From JBJGXI01 sp045635475 (GTDB lineage: Bacteria; Bacillota; Bacilli; Bacillales; Amphibacillaceae): a stretch of 64,000 nucleotides of DNA. How positions within the stretch are numbered: the first letter of the stretch is position 1; the number at the start of each line of letters is the position of its first letter. Of this stretch, positions 1 through 9,929 are shown in pieces. The notes beneath the pieces are model-generated. The model was not told where the DNA came from, did no database searches, and worked only from the letters and a program-made list of their open reading frames with translations. A program made the position numbers and the translations under genes. The DNA is taken from NCBI RefSeq assembly GCF_045635475.1, contig NZ_JBJGXI010000010.1:1-64000 (forward strand). Direction: 5' to 3'.

Positions 1-226
1 TACGAAGAAAAGAGATAAGTAACAACGAGCGAAAGCGCTGCCAATAAAGATCGTATGGCTATTCAAAAGAGGGAGTTAATAGGCTTTATAAAAAACTCCC
101 ACAAATACTTGACTCAATCCCAATGTTTAGAAGAAAAACATCCTGTGCCGTTTTGTGATAAAATTATATATAAATTTCAAAATTATGAAACCAAAATCAT
201 ATTTAAAAGCTTTAGGAGCGGAGTTT

Positions 227-1357
227 ATGGTAAATTTACTGAACTACTTAAAAGAACATCAACAACAGATGGAAGATACGCTGCTGCGATTAGTCGAAGC
301 GGAATCCCCATCGAATGATAAAAAGCTAGTAGATCAATGCGGAGTCGTATTGCAAAAACAATTTGAACAGTTAATCAGTGGGCAGGTTGATGTTATTGAA
401 AAGGATGAAGTTGGTAACCAGTACAGATTTACATATGGAACAGGTTCGGAGCAAATTCTAATTCTCGGACACTATGACACGGTTTGGGATCAAGGAGCAC
501 TACCGATCCGCAAGCAGGATGGTAAATTGTATGGCCCTGGAGTGTTTGATATGAAGGGTGGCCTTACGGTTACACTATGGGCGATGAAAACATTAAAGGA
601 AGCGGGTATTGTTGGAAATCGCAAAGTAGTCTTTTTAGTCACATCAGATGAAGAAATTGGCAGTCACCATTCCCATGAATTAATTAAACAAGAAGCTAAG
701 AAAAGTGCGATGGTAATCGTTCCAGAGTCCAGCATTTCACCAAAAGGCGCTGTGAAAACGCAGCGCAAAGGGATTGGTCTGTTTCAATTACAGGTGCGCG
801 GCGTTCCTGTGCATGCAGGGATAAATCCGTGGGACGGCGCCAGTGCTATTGATGAACTTGCCCTACAAATCGCTGATTTTAAGAAGCTCGATGATCGCGA
901 GAAAGGTATTTCAATTAATATCGGTACCATATCTGGTGGCACACGCAAGAATGTGGTCGCTGCTTATGCAGAAGCGGATATCGATGTTCGTTTTGAAACA
1001 AAAGAGCAAGCGGAAATGCTGGAAGAAGCACTGCTGAATCGCCCGACATTTAATGAAAGAACAACGGTAGAAATGTTAGGCGGCATCAATCGCTATCCTT
1101 TGGAACGAAGTGAATCGGTTTTTGATCTTTATCTTCAATTGAAGGAAATTGCTGCGAGTCATGGCTACGAACTCGAGGAAGGCGCTTCTGGAGGTGGCAG
1201 TGATGGCAACTTTACCGCAGGAGTTGGCATCCCGACAATTGATGGGCTAGGCCCAGTTGGTGACGGTGCCCATGCCGAACATGAGCATGTTGAGCTGGAG
1301 AATTTAGCGTATCGTGCTGCGTTGATTGCGGAATTGATTAAGCGGAATATGGATTGA
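227..1357 (+). CDS. M20 family metallopeptidase (glutamate carboxypeptidase-like)
   Basis: The 376-residue protein has the layout of M20 zinc carboxypeptidases. A GHYDTVW motif lies near residue 80, DMKGG near 108 and a TSDEEIG motif near 141, giving the metal ligands and the general-base glutamate of the family. An HAGINPWDGASA stretch marks the dimerisation domain. It probably removes a C-terminal or acylated amino acid from a small substrate in the cytoplasm; no signal peptide is seen. I chose the ATG at 227 because AGGAG at 214-218 sits at the correct distance, whereas the longer frame from 155 has no ribosome binding site. It stands alone upstream of the polysaccharide cluster. Exact substrate is unknown. 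Confidence 0.88.
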   Translation: MVNLLNYLKEHQQQMEDTLLRLVEAESPSNDKKLVDQCGVVLQKQFEQLISGQVDVIEKDEVGNQYRFTYGTGSEQILILGHYDTVWDQGALPIRKQDGKLYGPGVFDMKGGLTVTLWAMKTLKEAGIVGNRKVVFLVTSDEEIGSHHSHELIKQEAKKSAMVIVPESSISPKGAVKTQRKGIGLFQLQVRGVPVHAGINPWDGASAIDELALQIADFKKLDDREKGISINIGTISGGTRKNVVAAYAEADIDVRFETKEQAEMLEEALLNRPTFNERTTVEMLGGINRYPLERSESVFDLYLQLKEIAASHGYELEEGASGGGSDGNFTAGVGIPTIDGLGPVGDGAHAEHEHVELENLAYRAALIAELIKRNMD

Positions 1358-1367
1358 TAATGAACGT

Positions 1368-1407
1368 GAAGGGTTTTGAACTTCTTTCATGTGTACAAAG
1401 CCCCTTC
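1368..1407 (+). terminator. Possible terminator after M20 peptidase
   Basis: GAAGGGTTTTG pairs with CAAAGCCCCTTC across an 18-nt loop with wobble pairs. There is no clean T-tract after the stem, so termination is uncertain. Confidence 0.35.
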
Positions 1408-1860
1408 GTATTATGAAAATATTTATACTTCGATAACCCCATTATCAACCCACCTATAGCTAACATTTGTTTTCTAATATCTTAGAGTAACCGTTCTAAT
1501 ATAAGTATTCCTAGATGATTTAGTGAGATTAAGTGACTAATATCTATAATCTGCAAATTCTAATAGTCATTTATAATACAATTGGTTATGTTAAAGAAAA
1601 TAAACAAGCAATTAGAATCGTGTTAAATGTGAGGTGTAAATATAACTGACTAGCGTTTTCTAGATTGTTGTAATGGAAATATAAACTAGTGAAAAAAATG
1701 TTGAATAATACTTCCAAATAAGAGAAAATAGATATTTGGAGGTATAAGAGTCTAATACTATTCAAATAATTCACTTAAACAACCATGGATTGAATTTAAC
1801 GATTTCTTTTAAATATACAAGCAAAGATAAAATGTAATGAATTTGAAAGGGTGAAAATAC
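1408..1860. other. AT-rich intergenic region before polysaccharide cluster
   Basis: This stretch is AT-rich and I see no convincing gene in it. It probably carries the promoter of the polysaccharide cluster, but no box pair stands out. GAAAGGGTG at about 1845 is the ribosome binding site of the next gene. Confidence 0.5.
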
Positions 1861-2787
1861 ATGGAAAAGGACTCTAAAATTTATGTTGCAGGTCACAGAG
1901 GATTAGTGGGTTCAGCAATACTAAGAAAACTACAGATTGAAGGGTACACAAATCTAATATATAGAACTAGCTCACAATTAGATTTAACAAATCTGGAAAA
2001 AGTAGATGCGTTCTTTGAAACTGAGAATATCGATTATGTATTTCTTGCAGCAGCAAAGGTTGGTGGAATTGTTGCCAATAATGAGTATCCTGCAGATTTT
2101 ATTAGAGATAACTTAATGATTCAAACAAATGTCATTGATGCTTCTTATCGTACGAACGTAAAAAAATTACTTTTCTTAGGAAGCACCTGTATTTATCCGA
2201 AGCTATCACAACAACCTATGAAGGAAGAATACTTATTAACAGGTGAGTTGGAGCCGACTAATGAGCCTTATGCAATTGCTAAAATTGCTGGAATTAAGAT
2301 GTGTGAGTCGTACAATCGTCAATATGGCACGAAATATATTTCGGCGATGCCTACTAATTTGTATGGGCCAAATGATAATTTTGATTTGCAAACATCACAC
2401 GTGTTACCTGCATTAATCCGTAAGTTTCATGAAGCCAAGCACAACAGTGCCCCATCTGTAGAAGTATGGGGCACGGGAACACCGCGAAGAGAGTTTTTAT
2501 ATTCAGATGATTTAGCGGATGCTACGCTGTTTTTAATGAAAAACTATGAAGGTAATGAGATTGTAAATATTGGTGTTGGCAAAGATATCTCTATTAAAGA
2601 GTTAGCTGAAAAGGTTAAACAAATTGTAGGATTTGAAGGGGAAATAGTTTTTAATACTTCAAAACCTGATGGTACACCAAGAAAATTGGTTGATGTGACT
2701 AAATTGAATGATTTAGGTTGGGAAGCTTCTACACCCTTAAGTGAAGGATTAAAGCTTGCATATAATTCGTTTTTAGAAAAACAATGA
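1861..2787 (+). CDS. fcl: GDP-L-fucose synthase
   Basis: This 308-aa NADPH-dependent epimerase/reductase converts GDP-4-keto-6-deoxy-mannose to GDP-L-fucose. The N-terminal [10 protein letters not shown] is the Rossmann GxxGxxG loop, and the short-chain dehydrogenase triad appears as LGSTCIYP (serine) and YAIAK (Tyr about 137, Lys about 141). Length matches the Fcl/WcaG family. It is followed by gmd, which makes its substrate, and manC lies at the far end of the same cluster, so the whole GDP-mannose to GDP-fucose path is present. Usually gmd precedes fcl; here the order is reversed. Start is the ATG behind GAAAGGGTG. Confidence 0.95.
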   Translation: MEKDSKIYVAGHRGLVGSAILRKLQIEGYTNLIYRTSSQLDLTNLEKVDAFFETENIDYVFLAAAKVGGIVANNEYPADFIRDNLMIQTNVIDASYRTNVKKLLFLGSTCIYPKLSQQPMKEEYLLTGELEPTNEPYAIAKIAGIKMCESYNRQYGTKYISAMPTNLYGPNDNFDLQTSHVLPALIRKFHEAKHNSAPSVEVWGTGTPRREFLYSDDLADATLFLMKNYEGNEIVNIGVGKDISIKELAEKVKQIVGFEGEIVFNTSKPDGTPRKLVDVTKLNDLGWEASTPLSEGLKLAYNSFLEKQ

Positions 2788-2825
2788 AAGTAATAACAAC
2801 TTCATTAGGAAATCAGGAGGAAATC

Positions 2826-3893
2826 ATGAAAAAAGCATTAATTACAGGAGTAACTGGTCAAGATGGATCATATTTAGCTGAGTTTTTATTAGAGAAGGGT
2901 TACGAGGTACATGGTATTAATCGAAGAAGTTCTTCTTTTAATACACAACGATTAGAAGAAATTTACGTGGAAGAGTTAAAAGAAACAAATAACTTTCACT
3001 TACATTATGGTGATTTAACGGACACATCTAATTTAACTAGATTGATTAGCCAAATACAACCAGATGAGATTTATAACTTAGCTGCGCAGTCACATGTACA
3101 AGTTTCTTTTGATATGCCAGAATATACAGCTGACGTTGATGCTGTTGGAACTTTGCGTGTTCTGGAAGCAGTAAGAATTTTAGGTCTATCGAAAAAAACC
3201 AGAATTTACCAGGCATCTACTTCAGAATTATATGGCAAAGTTCAGGAAGTTCCACAAAAGGAAACGACACCATTTTATCCTCGCTCTCCATACGGTGTAG
3301 CGAAGCAATATGGTTTCTGGATTACGAAAAACTATCGTGAGTCTTACAATATCTATGCAGTTAATGGTATTCTCTTTAACCATGAGTCTGAACGTCGTGG
3401 TGAAACATTTGTTACACGTAAGATAACACTTGCTGCTGCAAGAATTGCTCAAGGAGTACAACAAAAGCTTTCTTTAGGTAACTTAGATGCACTTCGAGAC
3501 TGGGGTTATGCAAAAGATTACGTAGAATGTATGTGGCTCATTCTTCAACATGATACACCGGAGGATTTTGTTATTGCTACAGGTGAAATGCATACTGTCC
3601 GTGAATTTGTAGGATTAGCTTTTAAACATGTAGGTATTGACATCGAATGGCAAGGTGAGGGTGTGGGTGAAAAAGGTATTGACAAGAATACAGGTAAAGA
3701 AGTTGTAGTTGTTGATCCTGAATTCTTCCGACCTGCAGAAGTAGAACAATTACTTGGTGACCCAACGAAAGCAAAAGAACTGCTGGGCTGGAATCCTACA
3801 AAAACCTCATTTGAGAAATTAGTCGAAATTATGGTTAAATCTGACATGTTAAAAGTTAAAAGAGAGATACAAATCAAATCAATAGTTGAATAA
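2826..3893 (+). CDS. gmd: GDP-mannose 4,6-dehydratase
   Basis: This 355-aa dehydratase performs the first step from GDP-mannose to GDP-L-fucose, producing GDP-4-keto-6-deoxy-D-mannose with bound NADP. The glycine-rich [10 protein letters not shown] is at residues 8-17 and the catalytic YGVAK (Tyr 156, Lys 160) is intact; [17 protein letters not shown] is typical of Gmd. Start is the ATG at 2826, directly preceded by a perfect AGGAGG at 2815-2820. A longer frame from 2784 overlaps fcl but lacks a ribosome site. Translation is likely coupled with fcl, whose stop lies 38 nt upstream. Confidence 0.96.
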   Translation: MKKALITGVTGQDGSYLAEFLLEKGYEVHGINRRSSSFNTQRLEEIYVEELKETNNFHLHYGDLTDTSNLTRLISQIQPDEIYNLAAQSHVQVSFDMPEYTADVDAVGTLRVLEAVRILGLSKKTRIYQASTSELYGKVQEVPQKETTPFYPRSPYGVAKQYGFWITKNYRESYNIYAVNGILFNHESERRGETFVTRKITLAAARIAQGVQQKLSLGNLDALRDWGYAKDYVECMWLILQHDTPEDFVIATGEMHTVREFVGLAFKHVGIDIEWQGEGVGEKGIDKNTGKEVVVVDPEFFRPAEVEQLLGDPTKAKELLGWNPTKTSFEKLVEIMVKSDMLKVKREIQIKSIVE

Positions 3894-3928
3894 CTCTACA
3901 GAAATAATGTAGTAAAAGAGGGCATTTT

Positions 3929-5398
3929 ATGTCAAATAAAAGTCTTATAAAAGGAACAGCAATATATACGATATCAGAGTTGTTGATAAAAGCAGGAAGT
4001 GTTTTAATGCTTCCTCTTTTTACATTTTTATTGACACCTGAAGAATACGGTATTGTAGGGTTATTAACCCCGATTAGTGGTTTTTTACCGCTTTTCTTTA
4101 GTTATGGCTTATACTTATCACAAGGTAAAGAATTGGTCGTACTAAATGACAAAGATAAAAATGGCAGCTATATTTTTACAATTAATGTTGTTTTATGGGT
4201 TAATATAATTCTAGTCTTTTTATTATTCCTTACTCCGTTTAGTCAGAATATACTTTTAGGAATGCTGGAATCACCTAACCTAGAGTTTTACCCACACATT
4301 TTTCTAGCGGTTGTAACAGGTTTTATCGGAGTATTTACTTTGTTAGCGGATAACTATTATCAAACCTATCAAAATTTCACTAAAAAAGCTGTAGGGGCTA
4401 TTATAAGCTTCTTAATTAACATGATATCGTCTTTAGTTTTAATTTACTTCTTTGATCTAGGTGCAACAGGTAAATTAATTGGTAATTTGCTTGGAAATGT
4501 ATTCTTAATGTTTTTCTTCTATGTTCATTATATAAGGAAAAGTGTTTTTCATTTTCACTTTAAATATTTTAAAGAAGGCTTAGCTATAGGTATACCTGCT
4601 ATGTTTAACCTCATTGTTGGGTATATTAATAATTATAGTGACAGAATAATAATAAATAAGTTTTTAACTTTGAGTGAAGTTGGTATTTATTCCATCGCTT
4701 ATACTGGAAGTTTTGTCTTGAACACAATTATTAATTCCTTTATGAATGCCTGGAGGCCCTTATATTTCCGAATAGAAGAAAACTCGAATTTAGCTGAAAA
4801 AAATAGAGAAATAAACCAGGTTTTCATAACTTCTACCTTTATCATTGCCTCGATTTGTTTAGTAGGACAATTATTTCAAAAGGAGTTAATTACTCTTGTA
4901 TTGCCTGATAGTTATCATGGTATGATTTCTGTACTACCAATATTATTATTTGGTATTTTGTTGAATTATTACTATTTATTTTTTGCAAACTTTCACGTCT
5001 ACAACAATACGTATAAATCAGTACCGTTTTATATGTTTTTCGGTATGGTGATAAATATTGTTATAAATCTTATGTTTGTGAAAATGTATGGCATAGTTGT
5101 AGCAGCATACAGTACAGTAATATCTAATGTGTTTATGTCTTTGGCAATGATTTTAACTGTTCACTTTAAACACCGAGATAAGTATAAAATTAACTTTAAA
5201 CTACAGCCCGTTTTACTTTTAATATGTTTTAATCCATTGTTACTATATCTTAGTATAAGTGCAGAAATTAGCTTTATAACGTTTTTGGCAAAGGTAGTTT
5301 ATCTTGGAATGCTTGTTTTCATTGCAATAAAGTTTTTAGGAGTAAATTATTTCAAATCAATGTTCAAAAAATTACGACGTAAGAAGGGTAGAAAATGA
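3929..5398 (+). CDS. wzx: Polysaccharide repeat-unit flippase (Wzx-like)
   Basis: The 489-aa protein is almost entirely hydrophobic, with roughly 12-14 membrane spans, and begins with an amphipathic stretch (NKSLIKGTAIYTISELLIKAG) typical of oligosaccharide flippases of the MATE/MVF group. Its likely role is to flip the lipid-linked repeat unit across the membrane. It lies between the sugar-nucleotide genes and the glycosyltransferases, and its stop overlaps the next start by four bases (ATGA), so the two are coupled. The C-terminus is strongly basic (KKLRRKKGRK), a cytoplasmic tail. Substrate cannot be deduced. Confidence 0.88.
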   Translation: MSNKSLIKGTAIYTISELLIKAGSVLMLPLFTFLLTPEEYGIVGLLTPISGFLPLFFSYGLYLSQGKELVVLNDKDKNGSYIFTINVVLWVNIILVFLLFLTPFSQNILLGMLESPNLEFYPHIFLAVVTGFIGVFTLLADNYYQTYQNFTKKAVGAIISFLINMISSLVLIYFFDLGATGKLIGNLLGNVFLMFFFYVHYIRKSVFHFHFKYFKEGLAIGIPAMFNLIVGYINNYSDRIIINKFLTLSEVGIYSIAYTGSFVLNTIINSFMNAWRPLYFRIEENSNLAEKNREINQVFITSTFIIASICLVGQLFQKELITLVLPDSYHGMISVLPILLFGILLNYYYLFFANFHVYNNTYKSVPFYMFFGMVINIVINLMFVKMYGIVVAAYSTVISNVFMSLAMILTVHFKHRDKYKINFKLQPVLLLICFNPLLLYLSISAEISFITFLAKVVYLGMLVFIAIKFLGVNYFKSMFKKLRRKKGRK

Positions 5399-6132
5399 TA
5401 AATCCGAAAGTAACCATCATAACAGTTTCCTATAATAGTGAAAATACAATTAGGGACACAATGCAGTCTGTATTAAACCAGACGTATGAAAATATCGAAT
5501 ATATCATTATTGATGGAAATTCAAAAGATAATACGGTTGCCATTGCTAAAGAATTTGAACAACAATTTAATGGTAGGTTGAAAGTTGTTAGTGAACCAGA
5601 TCAAGGTATTTATGACGCGATGAATAAGGGGATTAAACTTGCTTCAGGAGAGCTAGTAGGTATAATCAACAGTGATGATTGGTATGAAGTAAACTCAGTT
5701 GAAATAATGGTCGATAACTATAGGCGGAACAGTGATTGTATCCTATATGGTATCTTAAAAATGGTGAAAAATGAACAAGTTTACTATTTGAAGTGTTTAT
5801 CACATGAATTTTTAGGTGAAAACATGATTCAACACCCTACTTGTTTTATTCCAAAAAGATTATATGATACCTATGGGTTATATGATACTAATTACAAGAT
5901 ATCTGCTGATTATGAATTGGTAAACAGATACAAGCAACAGGGAGTGAAATTTTGCAGAGTAGAACGTGTTATCTCTAATTTTAGGTTAGGTGGAGCGTCT
6001 ACTGGTAATCTTGGACCAATTGAATCCTTGCATATTAAATATAAATACAATCATATTTCAAAGAAAAGCTTATATGTGGGATTATTTAATCTTCAACAGA
6101 AGAAAATAATTAGTAAGTTACGCAAGCGATAA
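5395..6132 (+). CDS. Family 2 glycosyltransferase
   Basis: The 245-aa cytoplasmic protein has the GT-A fold signature: VTIITVSYNSENTI at the N-terminus, IDGNSKDNT, a nucleotide-binding SDDW and a later ADYEL region. It probably adds one sugar to the lipid-linked repeat unit. It resembles the GT2 encoded at 12487 in this same cluster (shared DQGIYDAMNKGI versus DKGIYDAMNKGI and INSDDW), so the two are paralogues with probably different acceptors. The start codon overlaps the flippase stop codon. Donor sugar is not predictable. Confidence 0.9.
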   Translation: MINPKVTIITVSYNSENTIRDTMQSVLNQTYENIEYIIIDGNSKDNTVAIAKEFEQQFNGRLKVVSEPDQGIYDAMNKGIKLASGELVGIINSDDWYEVNSVEIMVDNYRRNSDCILYGILKMVKNEQVYYLKCLSHEFLGENMIQHPTCFIPKRLYDTYGLYDTNYKISADYELVNRYKQQGVKFCRVERVISNFRLGGASTGNLGPIESLHIKYKYNHISKKSLYVGLFNLQQKKIISKLRKR

Positions 6133-6156
6133 ATCCAGCAAATTATGGAGGTAAAG

Positions 6157-7107
6157 ATGAAAAAAATCACACTTTTAGACACGTCAATTTGTACAGAAAA
6201 TATCGGTGATAAGATTATTATGGACTCAGTTAATAAGGAAGTGAAGGAAATCTTTCAAGATTCTTTTTATGTTAGAGTTCCTACACACGATATCATTGGA
6301 AAGCCAAGTTATGAACATATGAATACATCAGATGCTGTTATTGCTTGTGGAACAAATTTACTTTCATCAAATATGAACAAATACAATCAATGGAAAATTG
6401 GGGTAAAGGATGCGAAATATGTTAACAATGTTACCTTGTTTGGTGTCGGTTGGTGGCAATATCAAGAAAAACCGAATGGATACACCGCCCGCCTGTTAAG
6501 AAAAGTACTAAGTGACAAAAACCTCCATTCAGTTCGAGATAACTATACAAAAGAAATGTTAAATTCAATAGGGATAGAAAATGTGATCACTACTGCCTGC
6601 CCAACAATGTGGCGTTTAGACCCTGAGCATTGTGCACAAGTACCAAAAACAAAGGGAAAAAGTGTGTTAGTAACACTAACTGACTATAATAAAGTACCTG
6701 AAAAAGATGGCGAGATGCTTGAAATTCTAAAGAAGAACTACGATAAAGTATACTTTTGGATTCAAGCCTGGGAAGACTATGAATATGTTAGAAGTATTAC
6801 AGATGAGTTAAGTATAGAATTTGTTTCGCCAACACTAGATGCTCTAGATAGTATCTTGTCTAAAAATGAAGAAATAGATTATGTTGGTACAAGATTGCAT
6901 GCAGGCATAAGAGCATTACAGCATAAGCGAAGAACGATCATCATTGGAATAGATAATCGCGCCTTAGAAAAATCAAAGGACTTCAACTTAACAGTCGTAG
7001 ACAGAAAAGATATTGCGGACCTTGAGGGTAAAATAAATAGTGAGTTCACTACAACAATCAATATTCCACTAGAAAATATTAACAAATGGAAAAAACAATT
7101 TAACTAA
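6157..7107 (+). CDS. Polysaccharide pyruvyl transferase family protein
   Basis: This 316-aa protein looks like the WcaK/CsaB-type pyruvyl transferase family. It has an N-terminal LLDTSICTENIGDKII (the N-x-G-D motif of the family), a middle VIACGTNLLSS and FGVGWW, a SVRDNYTKEML segment and a C-terminal GTRLHAGIRALQHKR, where the RLH motif matches the family. Members transfer pyruvate from phosphoenolpyruvate onto a sugar as a ketal; some members instead act as glycosyltransferases. Start is the ATG at 6157 with GGAGG at 6147-6151; the in-frame ATG at 6145 overlaps that site and is unlikely to be used. A pyruvylated fucose-containing polymer would be analogous to colanic acid. Confidence 0.8.
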   Translation: MKKITLLDTSICTENIGDKIIMDSVNKEVKEIFQDSFYVRVPTHDIIGKPSYEHMNTSDAVIACGTNLLSSNMNKYNQWKIGVKDAKYVNNVTLFGVGWWQYQEKPNGYTARLLRKVLSDKNLHSVRDNYTKEMLNSIGIENVITTACPTMWRLDPEHCAQVPKTKGKSVLVTLTDYNKVPEKDGEMLEILKKNYDKVYFWIQAWEDYEYVRSITDELSIEFVSPTLDALDSILSKNEEIDYVGTRLHAGIRALQHKRRTIIIGIDNRALEKSKDFNLTVVDRKDIADLEGKINSEFTTTINIPLENINKWKKQFN

Positions 7108-7156
7108 AGCCAGATTCATCTGCACAATCAATCGGTAAAAAAGTGGGGATTCTCGG

Positions 7157-8419
7157 ATGAAAACAGCAATAATTAATCAAGAAGATATAATGGGAGGCGC
7201 TGCAAGAGCAGCCAATCGATTACACAAAGGCTTTCAAACTGTTGGAGTAGATTCCGAAATGCTTGTTCTAAACAAAGCAACAGATGATAAAGCAGTAAAA
7301 ACATCAGTCAAAATGACCAGCAAGATGATAAATAAACTACGGCCGTTAATTGATAAATACCCAACAAAAAAATACGACGACCGAGAGAACGTTCCTTTTA
7401 GTGTAGCGTGGTTACCTAATCGAGATTTGTTAAGCCGGATTAACAAGAGCGATTATGATATTGTTCATCTACACTGGATCAATAATGGTACGTTGCCAAT
7501 AAGTGCGCTATCTTCTATTGAGAAACCAATGGTATGGACTTTTCATGACATGTGGCCAATTACTGGTGGGTGCCATTATTCGGGGGAATGTATAAACTTT
7601 CGTACTCACTGCGGGGATTGTCCTCAATTAAATTCGAATATGCTCAAAGATTTAAGTTATAAAACGTTTGAAAGAAAACAAAAGGGCTATCAGAATCTTA
7701 ACTTAACGGTTGTAACACCGAGTAATTGGCTGGCTGATTGCGTTAGAGAAAGTAGCTTAATGAAGGAATTTAGAATAGAAGTAATCCCAAATGGTATCGA
7801 TTTGGACCGTTATAAACCAATTGATAAAGCTGCCGCAAGAGATGTTTTAGGCCTGCCATTAAATAAGAAACTTATTCTATTTGGTGCAGTTAATGCAACA
7901 AGTGATCAAAGGAAAGGTTTTCATCATCTAAAGCCAGCCTTAGATCAATTAGATAAATTAGTTAATCAAGAAGACATAGAAATTGTTGTCTTTGGTTCGG
8001 CTAAATCAGATCATTCGCCAGAATTTGGGTTTGAGGATAATTATTTAGGAAGAATAAATGATGATATTAGTCTTAATTTAATTTATAGTGCAGCCGATGT
8101 GTTTCTTGCACCGTCTATGGAGGATAACCTACCCAACACGGTTTTAGAGGCAATTGCATGTGGAACCCCTTCTGTTGCTTTTGACATAGGTGGTATGAGT
8201 GATTTAATAGAACATGAAGTCAATGGTTATTTAGCAAAACCTTTTGATAGCAGTGATTTGGCAAGAGGAATTGCGTGGACACTTGAAAGTGAAAAGCGAA
8301 TAGAACAGCTTTCTAAAGCTTCAAGAAAAAAGGCAGAGGAAAACTTTGAACTTAAAAGTGTAGCTAAAAAGCATGTGGAATTATATGAGGATATTATTTC
8401 GAAGAACAAAGAGTATTAA
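7157..8419 (+). CDS. Family 4 glycosyltransferase (GT-B fold)
   Basis: This 420-aa enzyme has a GT-B layout. The N-terminal half carries VHLHWINNG and a cysteine-rich segment TFHDMWPITGGCHYSGEC followed by HCGDCPQL, which is typical of a WcaC-like subgroup. The C-terminal half has the donor-site pattern PSMEDNLPNTVLEAIACGTP, the E-x7-E motif of GT4 enzymes. It probably adds a sugar to the growing repeat unit at the cytoplasmic membrane face. A strong hairpin follows the stop codon before the polymerase gene. Donor sugar unknown. Confidence 0.9.
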   Translation: MKTAIINQEDIMGGAARAANRLHKGFQTVGVDSEMLVLNKATDDKAVKTSVKMTSKMINKLRPLIDKYPTKKYDDRENVPFSVAWLPNRDLLSRINKSDYDIVHLHWINNGTLPISALSSIEKPMVWTFHDMWPITGGCHYSGECINFRTHCGDCPQLNSNMLKDLSYKTFERKQKGYQNLNLTVVTPSNWLADCVRESSLMKEFRIEVIPNGIDLDRYKPIDKAAARDVLGLPLNKKLILFGAVNATSDQRKGFHHLKPALDQLDKLVNQEDIEIVVFGSAKSDHSPEFGFEDNYLGRINDDISLNLIYSAADVFLAPSMEDNLPNTVLEAIACGTPSVAFDIGGMSDLIEHEVNGYLAKPFDSSDLARGIAWTLESEKRIEQLSKASRKKAEENFELKSVAKKHVELYEDIISKNKEY

Positions 8420-8431
8420 TTAGATTTAATT

Positions 8432-8472
8432 CGTAACAAACTACGCTTTCTTAGGTATAGTAGTTTGTTACG
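8432..8472 (+). repeat. Perfect 13-bp inverted repeat inside the operon
   Basis: CGTAACAAACTAC at 8432-8444 is the exact reverse complement of GTAGTTTGTTACG at 8460-8472, with a 15-nt loop. No T-tract follows, so it is not a classical terminator. It sits between the GT4 stop and the polymerase start and could be an mRNA processing or stability element. Confidence 0.7.
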
Positions 8473-8520
8473 GAATAAAGAATTTAGATTGAGATAAATT
8501 GAATATTCCTAGAAAGATAG

Positions 8521-9929
8521 ATGATGAAAAACAACTTTAGACTAGGCAGATTAGTGTCTGTTCAGGGAGGATATACTATTAATATTTCAGATATAAAACA
8601 AATATATAATGGAAATGTATATTATCATATTTTTCTTATCATGTTTGCATTTACTGCGATTATTGATAGTGTAAATGGCTACCTAAATACTACAACGAAC
8701 TTACCAATAACTTCTGGTCAGATTTACCGACTCATCATCATGATCACTATGGCAATAATTATATTAAAATTTCAACGAAGAGCAAATACCTCATTTAGTA
8801 TATTTTTGATATCCTATTTAGCATTATTCTCTTTCACGTTGTTGTTCTTCCACCATTCATTTACTGCATTAAAGTTTGATCTTATTGAAACCTCGAGGAT
8901 AATCTTAATGATATTAACTATTGAGGCTTTCCGAAGAATAAATACACATAATTAATTGATATAGAGGTCATCGATATTATTTTTAAAATTAGCCTAGTTT
9001 TGTTTCCACTTTGTCTTATTATTCCGAAAATACTAGGAATAGGATATTCGATGTACTCATCAGGTGTTGGCTTTGTTGGATTTTTCACAGCTGCTAATGA
9101 CGTTAATATTGTGATACTTATTATGCTTGTATTTTCGTTAGATTTTATGATCAATCATTTAAAACAACGGAACAAAAGTGCTTTCTTTTATATGGTTACA
9201 ACTATACTAATTATTGTTGGTTTGATATTGATTGGTTCAAAGGCTAGTGCAATAATCGGTAGTTTTATCATATTGACTTATTTCGTTAAGACGATTTTAA
9301 AAGCGAATAAAGTAGACAAAATCAGAATAATGCTTGGGTCTCTTGGATTATTAATTATTGGTGCTTTTCTTTTTACTATTCTGTTCTTAGAAGAAGCGAC
9401 TAGAGCATTTGAAAGACACAGCTATCTTTTTCAAAGAGATTTTTTAGAAGATGGGAGTTTTTGGTCGTTTATATTAACAAATAGAGATGGTTTTTTAGTA
9501 GCATCTACAAATGCCTTTTTAGAATCAGAAAATATAGGTGTCAGATTATTATTTGGTGTTGGAAAACATCAGCATAGTCTTGATTCAGGTCTCGCATTTG
9601 GAGGAACAGCACCAATTATTATAGAGATGGATTTATTTGATATATTTTTTTTCAGTTATGGAGTAATCGGATCATTATTAATATATACTTACTTTTTAGT
9701 TAATTTTTACAGAGTTATAAAGATAAAAGATATTTTTAAAGATAACTTTAGATTTTTATTCAGTTTCTTTATTTTCACTTGTTATAGCTTTTGGGCAGGT
9801 CATGTGATGGTTTCAGCTACTGCTGGTTCATATTATGCTCTAATTACATGTGGGTTAGTTGCATTACATCAACAATACAAAGTAACTAAATATAAAGAAA
9901 AAAATAGTGTGAGGAGGGTGATTGTTTGA
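8521..9929 (+). pseudogene. wzy: O-antigen/EPS polymerase (Wzy-like), split by a frameshift
   Basis: Two hydrophobic frames, 8521-8955 (144 aa) and an open frame from 8952 to 9929, together read as one multi-span membrane protein of about 469 aa, the size and topology of a Wzy/Wzx-linked polymerase. Frame one ends RRINTHN then stop at 8953-8955; the other frame continues without a gap as LIDIEVIDIIFKISLV. Adding a single T in the AATTAATT run near 8953 would join them. The second half overlaps the next glycosyltransferase by four bases. It is either a real frameshift mutation, a sequencing error, or a programmed shift; the only distinct second start is TTG at 9000 without a ribosome site. The 8521 start also has a weak ribosome site. 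Confidence 0.75.

Noticed and set aside
2784..2825. A longer start for gmd, and likewise longer starts at 155, 6145, 12469, 45069, 47646 and 53190.
   Set aside because: In each case a strong ribosome site fits the internal start, and the extra residues are not typical of the family.
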